Positions 5,910 to 9,136 of a stretch of 9,136 bases of DNA are shown here, in pieces; the stretch's first letter is position 1; every line of letters begins with the position of its first letter. A program made the translations under genes and the position numbers. The notes under the pieces are model-generated. The model worked only from the letters and a program-made list of their open reading frames with translations. It was not told the origin of the DNA and did not search any database. The stretch is taken from NCBI GenBank assembly GCA_021299675.1, contig JAJTIF010000258.1, forward strand, positions 1 to 9,136, written 5' to 3'. Origin of the DNA: Pseudomonadota bacterium (lineage in GTDB: Bacteria; Bdellovibrionota; Bacteriovoracia; Bacteriovoracales; Bacteriovoracaceae).

Positions 5910-6692
5910 TTAATTCTCCCACTTCCAGCCCCACTGAAGATTCTTATCCGCAGGGTCGTTGGTTGTTTTCGCGATGTGTGCTGAAGTTGCTAGCCATTGA
6001 TTGAAGTCGTCTTTCTCATAAACAGTGAGCTGAGCTTTCATTAAGTAGTGGTGTGTGCCACACATCTCAGCACAGGCAATGTCATACGTGCCTGGAACAT
6101 TGGCGTCCCACCACACGCGGGTGATACGACCTGGGATGGTATCTACTTTCAAACGTACGTTTGGCACGAAGAAAGAATGGATCACATCTTTTGAAGTCAG
6201 GTGAAAAAGAACCTTGGTTTTGGCTGGGACACGGAGGTCGTTAATAGACACGATGTCATCGGCTGTGCCGAACTGATCATCAGGACCGGCGTAACGGAAA
6301 GACCACATCCACTGTTGACCCATAACCTGGACGCGCAGGACTTCTTCTTTTTTAGGATCTGGGTAGTTCCAGAAGACATTGAGCATGTCGTTGTTGGCGA
6401 CACGAGCGATGTTAAGATCCACAGACAAGAACACAGCAGCACCGATGAGGGCCGTGACCATCAAGTGCGACTTTTTATTGCCGTAAGTGTAGTAAGGAGT
6501 TTTGTTTCTCTTATGTGAGTACAGGTAAGAGAAGCCAAAGAGACCGATACACACTAAAACGAAGTAAAAAATGGCCAGTACGGTGGTGTACTCCCAAAGA
6601 CTATCGATTAGGTGACCGTTGGTGGAAATGTCCAAAGGTGGCTTCGAGAGTTCGAACCAACTTGTCGACAGGCCGTAGTTCAAAAAGTTCAT
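5910..6692 (-). CDS. coxB: Cytochrome c oxidase subunit II (CuA)
   Basis: Subunit II takes electrons from cytochrome c through the dinuclear CuA centre. Two membrane helices lie at about 33-57 and 77-94, followed by a periplasmic cupredoxin domain. All CuA ligands are present: H172 (IHSFFVP) and the motif C207xE209xC211xxxH215xxM218. GQQWMWSFRYAG at 125-136 is the aromatic electron-entry region and a loop with FGTADD follows. There is no CxxCH, so no cytochrome c domain is fused to it, and a separate cytochrome must donate. At the start of the second helix the sequence NKKSHLMVT has H76 where NTTLEVVWT has the K-channel entry glutamate. ATG 6692 is preceded by GAGGT with good spacing. It is 26 bases after ctaB and one base before coxA. 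Confidence 0.98.
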   Translation of the reverse strand: MNFLNYGLSTSWFELSKPPLDISTNGHLIDSLWEYTTVLAIFYFVLVCIGLFGFSYLYSHKRNKTPYYTYGNKKSHLMVTALIGAAVFLSVDLNIARVANNDMLNVFWNYPDPKKEEVLRVQVMGQQWMWSFRYAGPDDQFGTADDIVSINDLRVPAKTKVLFHLTSKDVIHSFFVPNVRLKVDTIPGRITRVWWDANVPGTYDIACAEMCGTHHYLMKAQLTVYEKDDFNQWLATSAHIAKTTNDPADKNLQWGWKWEN

Positions 6693-6718
6693 AGGTTTAC
6701 CTCAAGATCAATAACAGT

Positions 6719-7624
6719 CTATTTTAAAAGCAACATTGCTGTAAAAATGCACGGTAAATACAAAAGCGTTGAGTAGAAGTAGCGACGAGACCACTTCAAA
6801 AGCTCAGGCTTATTGGTTTCAAAATTGTAGCCCCAGAGAGCGAGCATACTAAAGAGCGCTCCGATCACCATGGTAAACACCAGGTACTCAAGACCGTTGT
6901 AGCCTAGGAAGTAAGGAAGTGCGGTCACACCCATCAATAGGAAGGTGTAGATCACAATCTTGTGAATCACGGTTTTAAGCGTGAGAGAGTCCGGAAAAAT
7001 TTTAAGACCAGCTTTTTTGTAATCATCAGCGTGGTAGATGGAGATCGAAAGGAAGTGCGGCAGCTGCCACACGAAAAGAATGCCAAAGAGCACCCAACCG
7101 AACACACTCATCTCATTAGTGACAGTGGTCCAACCCATGAGCGGTGGAATAGCGCCCGGTACGGCCCCCGCAAAAAGCGCCCAAGCTGTTTTTTGCTTCA
7201 TCGGCGTATAGAGGAAGACATAAGTAATCGTCGCGATCAGACCCAACACTGCTGTTAGAGGGTTCACCACAAAAAAGAGAGCGGCTAAACAAAGGGTGAT
7301 CAAGCCGATCCCCAAAAGCGTGGCGGTCTGAGGCTTAATACGACCTGCAGGTAATGGACGGTACTTCGTGCGCTCCATCTGAGCGTCGATGTCTTTCTCC
7401 ATCACACAGTTGATGATGCAAGCACCGGCGACAAGCCCAGAGGTGGCGATCATGGAAACCATAGCAACAGTAAAGGACACACTTGCGGGCGCAAGAAAAA
7501 TGCCGAGAGCACAGGTAAAGATCACGAGAAACGAGAGACGCGCTTTGGTGAGCGAGAGCACGTCACGCACGAGACTGTAGCTCTGTGCTGGCATATCTAT
7601 CGATGGGGCAAACAAGGTAGTCAT
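6719..7624 (-). CDS. ctaB: Protoheme IX farnesyltransferase (heme O synthase)
   Basis: CtaB/CyoE attaches a farnesyl group to heme B to give heme O, the precursor of the heme A of aa3 oxidases. The 301-aa protein is of usual length for this UbiA-superfamily enzyme. The first prenyl-diphosphate/Mg motif is N72CVMEKDID80 with R85 and the conserved YRPLPAGRI after it (88-96). The second is D200DYKKAG206LKIFP. Eight or nine hydrophobic helices are visible. The ATG overlaps the stop of the 71-aa CPNCH gene (ATGA), so translation is coupled. Heme A synthase (CtaA) is not in this window and must be elsewhere if the enzyme carries heme A. Otherwise the oxidase could carry heme O, which the sequence alone does not decide. 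Confidence 0.97.
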   Translation of the reverse strand: MTTLFAPSIDMPAQSYSLVRDVLSLTKARLSFLVIFTCALGIFLAPASVSFTVAMVSMIATSGLVAGACIINCVMEKDIDAQMERTKYRPLPAGRIKPQTATLLGIGLITLCLAALFFVVNPLTAVLGLIATITYVFLYTPMKQKTAWALFAGAVPGAIPPLMGWTTVTNEMSVFGWVLFGILFVWQLPHFLSISIYHADDYKKAGLKIFPDSLTLKTVIHKIVIYTFLLMGVTALPYFLGYNGLEYLVFTMVIGALFSMLALWGYNFETNKPELLKWSRRYFYSTLLYLPCIFTAMLLLK

Positions 7625-7836
7625 AGGGGCCCTTTGCTGTCTTCGATGCTATTCTTCGGGTCGTACTTCCTTGCGGCCGAGAAGAGGAAATAAAACGGGA
7701 TATAGGTAATCAAAATGAATATCCCTAAAATGATGATCGTGTAGGGCGGCTTGGTGGTGTCACCAAACGAGTGACAGTTTGGGCAGGCCCAAACTGTCGA
7801 GGTCATGAATAAAGAAAGTAATGTGATAAAACGCAT
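7621..7836 (-). CDS. Small exported membrane protein with CPNCH motif
   Basis: I do not recognise a characterised family with certainty. The 71-aa protein has a signal-like N-terminus (residues 1-17, ending TVWA), then C18PNCH22 directly after the likely cleavage site, a hydrophobic helix at about 32-54 and a short charged tail. CxxCH is the heme c attachment motif, but the protein is too short for a normal cytochrome c domain, so the motif may bind a metal, take part in thiol chemistry or hold a heme at the membrane surface. I recall similar short ACPxC membrane proteins near oxidase genes in other phyla, without a reference at hand. Its ATG directly follows the subunit III stop with no ribosome binding site, and its stop overlaps the ctaB start. 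A role in oxidase assembly is inferred from this position. Confidence 0.82.
   Translation of the reverse strand: MRFITLLSLFMTSTVWACPNCHSFGDTTKPPYTIIILGIFILITYIPFYFLFSAARKYDPKNSIEDSKGPL
7773..7798 (-). repeat. Perfect 12-bp inverted repeat inside the CPNCH codons
   Basis: On the minus strand GACAGTTTGGGC (7798-7787) and GCCCAAACTGTC (7784-7773) are exact reverse complements separated by only two bases. As RNA this would fold as an 11-bp stem with a 4-nt loop. It spans codons 13-22 of the 71-aa gene, exactly over the signal-peptide end and the CPNCH motif. No T-run follows on either strand, so it is not a normal terminator. A smaller repeat, TTGGTG/CACCAA, lies next to it at 7751-7766. Confidence 0.85.
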
Positions 7837-8457
7837 TTATACCAAGTAAATAAAAGTAAACACGAGGATCCAAACCAGATCGACGAAGTGCCAGAAGAGT
7901 CCGAGGATTTCCAGGCGATCGTAGTTACCGTTGTCATAACGACCGCGGCGAGCGGCGATGTACTCACAGATCAAGTAGATCACACCCGTCAAAACGTGCA
8001 GACCGTGGAAGCCAGTGATCATGTAGAAGGTGGAACTAAAGAGATTGTTCCCATGGGCAAATTGAGAAAATGTCATTCCAAGGTGCACTAAGTGTTGGTA
8101 CTCGTAAACTTGGATCCCGAGGAAGATAACTCCCCCACCAATTGTGACAAGAAACCAGTTCAACATGCTCTGACGATTCTTGTGCTTACATGCGTCGATC
8201 ACAAGCACCATCGAAACTGAGGAACAAACAAGGATAAAGGTCGCAAAACCAGAGAGGTTAATCCCTAAATGGTCGGCCGGATGAGGCCAGTCCATCGTTG
8301 AACGAAGAACAGCGTATGCGAGGAGGAATCCTGAAAACGACATGGCGTCGGTGATCAAGAAAATCCACATTGCCAGTTTTCCGATAGAAGCCTTACCAAA
8401 TTGAGCGTCGTTGCGCTCAGGGTGTGGCGCTAGCGCGCCTGTTGAAGCGTGTGCCAT
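7837..8457 (-). CDS. coxC: Cytochrome c oxidase subunit III
   Basis: The 206-aa protein has five membrane helices (about 27-52, 66-88, 98-118, 138-164 and 182-205), typical of short bacterial subunit III proteins. Motifs include WIFLITDAMSFSGFLLAY at 31-48 (Asp in the place of the usual helix III Glu), FYMITGFHGLHVLTG at 144-158 and the family-ending GLFWHFVDLVWILVF at 186-200. Subunit III supports proton uptake through the D-channel and the stability of the active site in the aa3 family. ATG 8457 is preceded by AAAGGA at 9 bases, partly inside an inverted repeat. This copy matches the family consensus better than the 185-aa copy downstream of coxA, so I take it as the main subunit III. Confidence 0.96.
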   Translation of the reverse strand: MAHASTGALAPHPERNDAQFGKASIGKLAMWIFLITDAMSFSGFLLAYAVLRSTMDWPHPADHLGINLSGFATFILVCSSVSMVLVIDACKHKNRQSMLNWFLVTIGGGVIFLGIQVYEYQHLVHLGMTFSQFAHGNNLFSSTFYMITGFHGLHVLTGVIYLICEYIAARRGRYDNGNYDRLEILGLFWHFVDLVWILVFTFIYLV

Positions 8458-8460
8458 AAT

Positions 8461-8491
8461 TCATAATCCTTTGATGATTTAAAGATTATGA
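8461..8491. promoter_or_regulatory. Inverted repeat in the coxC leader, possible operator or hairpin
   Basis: TCATAATC (8461-8468) and GATTATGA (8484-8491) form a perfect 8-bp inverted repeat around 15 bases in the 96-bp gap between the DUF420 gene and coxC. In the coxC message the 3' arm begins within the ribosome binding site AAAGGA and extends to three bases before the start codon. The half-site GATTATGA differs by one base from GATAATGA of the classic Fur box, although the arms face the other way. It could be a DNA operator or an RNA structure that limits coxC translation. The repeat is seen and the role is speculative. Confidence 0.4.
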
Positions 8492-8553
8492 GAAATTTCA
8501 CCTAATTGGAATTAATTTCGTTAGTCTTGCGCCTTGCGATATTAGACATTTTT

Positions 8554-8982
8554 TTACGCGGCAGGCGAAAACCATACATAAAGCATCAGATAAATCAAAA
8601 CACCTGTCACGGAGACATACATCCAGATAGGGAAAGTCCAACGGGCAATCTTTTTGTGGCTTTCAAACTCTCCGCGAAAAGCATGCCAGAAGGTTTTTAA
8701 AATCATCGGAACCATCAGCGCCGCTAAAACAATGTGAGGGAAAAGGATCCATAAATAAATGGTTTTGATGTAGCCCAGTTCTGGAAAAGGTCTGGACCCC
8801 ACGTGGTAATGATAGATCAGGTAGCTGGTCAGAAAAGCCGCCGACACCACGAGAGCACTGACCATGAGGTTGCGATGGAGAATTTTTTGGTCTTTTTTGA
8901 TCGCCACGTAACCTGAGAGCAGCAACAGGGCTGAAACAGTATTAAGACAAGCGTTGAGCAAGGGCAGATCTTGTACAGTCAT
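8554..8982 (-). CDS. DUF420 family membrane protein (CtaM-like)
   Basis: The 142-aa protein has four membrane helices (about 6-27, 39-58, 74-96 and 117-136) and the conserved histidines of the DUF420 family: H36 (LHRNLM), H58 and H60 (YHYH), H83 (FPHIVLA), H100 (FWHAFRGEFESHKKIARWTFPIW) and H109. DUF420 includes CtaM (YozB) of Firmicutes, which is needed for maturation of aa3-type oxidase, so an assembly role is plausible, possibly handling heme or copper through its histidines. The start ATG 8982 has a strong ribosome binding site AAGAGGTG (8994-8987), which lies wholly inside a near-palindrome. It is the first gene of the operon in this window. The family call is good and the exact function is inferred from homology. 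Confidence 0.88.
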   Translation of the reverse strand: MTVQDLPLLNACLNTVSALLLLSGYVAIKKDQKILHRNLMVSALVVSAAFLTSYLIYHYHVGSRPFPELGYIKTIYLWILFPHIVLAALMVPMILKTFWHAFRGEFESHKKIARWTFPIWMYVSVTGVLIYLMLYVWFSPAA

Positions 8983-8984
8983 GG

Positions 8985-9005
8985 TTCACCTCTTGAAGTG
9001 GTGAA
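8985..9005. promoter_or_regulatory. 21-bp near-palindrome over first-gene ribosome binding site
   Basis: The outer arms TTCACC (8985-8990) and GGTGAA (9000-9005) pair exactly, and the inner CTT (8992-8994) and AAG (8996-8998) also pair around G8995. Only the T/T pair at 8991/8999 breaks full symmetry. The site covers AAGAGGTG, the ribosome binding site of the DUF420 gene, at the head of the operon. It fits an operator for a dimeric repressor, or an RNA hairpin that hides the ribosome binding site. No convincing sigma-70 promoter could be placed nearby. The symmetry is directly seen and the function is inferred. Confidence 0.5.
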
Positions 9006-9082
9006 GTTAAACAGAAGCTCGCAAGTTGGCCAGTGTGGATTTTTTTGGTGCATCAGATGTTGAATGGATTTAGAATCCTCGC

Positions 9083-9136
9083 ATGCAACGATTCGCTCCT
9101 TTTAGCCAGTTTCGATCCCTTGATCGCCAAGTTTTA
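9083..9136 (+). CDS. Possible start of a divergent gene (partial)
   Basis: From ATG 9083 an open frame of 18 codons (MQRFAPFSQFRSLDRQVL) runs to the right edge on the plus strand. A TAG at 9071-9073 closes the frame upstream, and there is no other start in between. No ribosome binding site is seen, but TAGAAT at 9071-9076 could be a -10 element that places transcription start at or next to the ATG, giving a leaderless message. A divergent gene would explain why the minus-strand operon begins near 8982. Eighteen codons are too few to name a function or prove that the gene is real. Confidence 0.35.
   Translation, partial: MQRFAPFSQFRSLDRQVL

Noticed and set aside
6150..6163. 14-bp perfect palindrome CAAACGTACGTTTG in coxB
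   Set aside because: About 0.6 such palindromes are expected by chance in this window, and it encodes the conserved NVRLK segment of subunit II.
6719..6746. Possible terminator at the end of ctaB (AGCAA/TTGCT before TTTTAAAA)
   Set aside because: The stem is 5 bp or less with a 2-base loop, and coxB begins 26 bases on with its own strong ribosome binding site.
8502..8549. 15-codon minus-strand frame (MSNIARRKTNEINSN) between the DUF420 gene and coxC
   Set aside because: It has an ATG and a stop, but no ribosome binding site, no hydrophobic segment and no recognised family. At this length it is likely chance, though conservation in relatives would change that.
9006..9082. Sigma-70 promoter for the operon
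   Set aside because: No -10/-35 pair with acceptable match and spacing was found on the minus strand. The start may use another sigma factor or lie beyond the right edge.

Overview
This window is a cytochrome c oxidase (aa3-type heme-copper oxygen reductase) operon with its maturation factors. Fourteen adjacent complete genes and one partial gene all lie on the minus strand, so transcription runs from about 8990 down to 1. Coding density, the very short or overlapping gene junctions and the gene set fit an aerobic Gram-negative bacterium. The overall style, with a CuA subunit II lacking a fused cytochrome, two subunit III genes and many small lipoproteins, makes me think of the Bdellovibrionota or another lineage of the former Deltaproteobacteria. 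That assignment is from general impression, not a search.

In transcription order the layout is as follows. 8983-9082 is an intergenic region with a 21-bp near-palindrome over the ribosome binding site of the first gene, and a possible divergent gene starts at 9083. Next come a DUF420 (CtaM-like) membrane protein, cytochrome oxidase subunit III, a 71-aa exported CPNCH membrane protein, heme O synthase (ctaB), subunit II (coxB), subunit I (coxA), a second subunit III paralogue, an SCO-like protein with a CxxC motif, subunit IV, a 65-aa single-span membrane protein, a diheme cytochrome c lipoprotein, a canonical SCO copper chaperone lipoprotein, a 76-aa helical protein with a histidine-kinase-like H-box, a Fur-family regulator, and a His/Cys-rich YHS-like lipoprotein cut by the left edge.

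The genes make one functional unit. CtaB makes heme O, the SCO proteins handle copper or thiols for the CuA centre, and the diheme cytochrome c probably feeds electrons to CuA. Subunits I-IV form the enzyme. The last four genes overlap one another or the gene before them and add metal-linked functions (SCO, Fur-family regulator, metal-binding lipoprotein).

The points most worth a second look are: (1) subunit I has Phe where A-family oxidases have the K-channel lysine, and subunit II has His where the K-channel entry glutamate should be, while the D-channel and all metal ligands are intact; (2) an 11-bp perfect hairpin followed by a T-rich tract sits inside the signal-peptide codons of the SCO gene and looks like an attenuator; (3) a second 11-12-bp perfect hairpin sits on the CPNCH codons of the 71-aa gene; (4) the SCO-like paralogue has lost the copper-ligand His and one residue of CxxxC spacing; (5) a stand-alone H-box helical protein is translationally coupled to a Fur-family regulator. 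No transposons, CRISPR arrays, tRNAs or rRNAs were seen, and no stretch over 300 bases lacks a gene.
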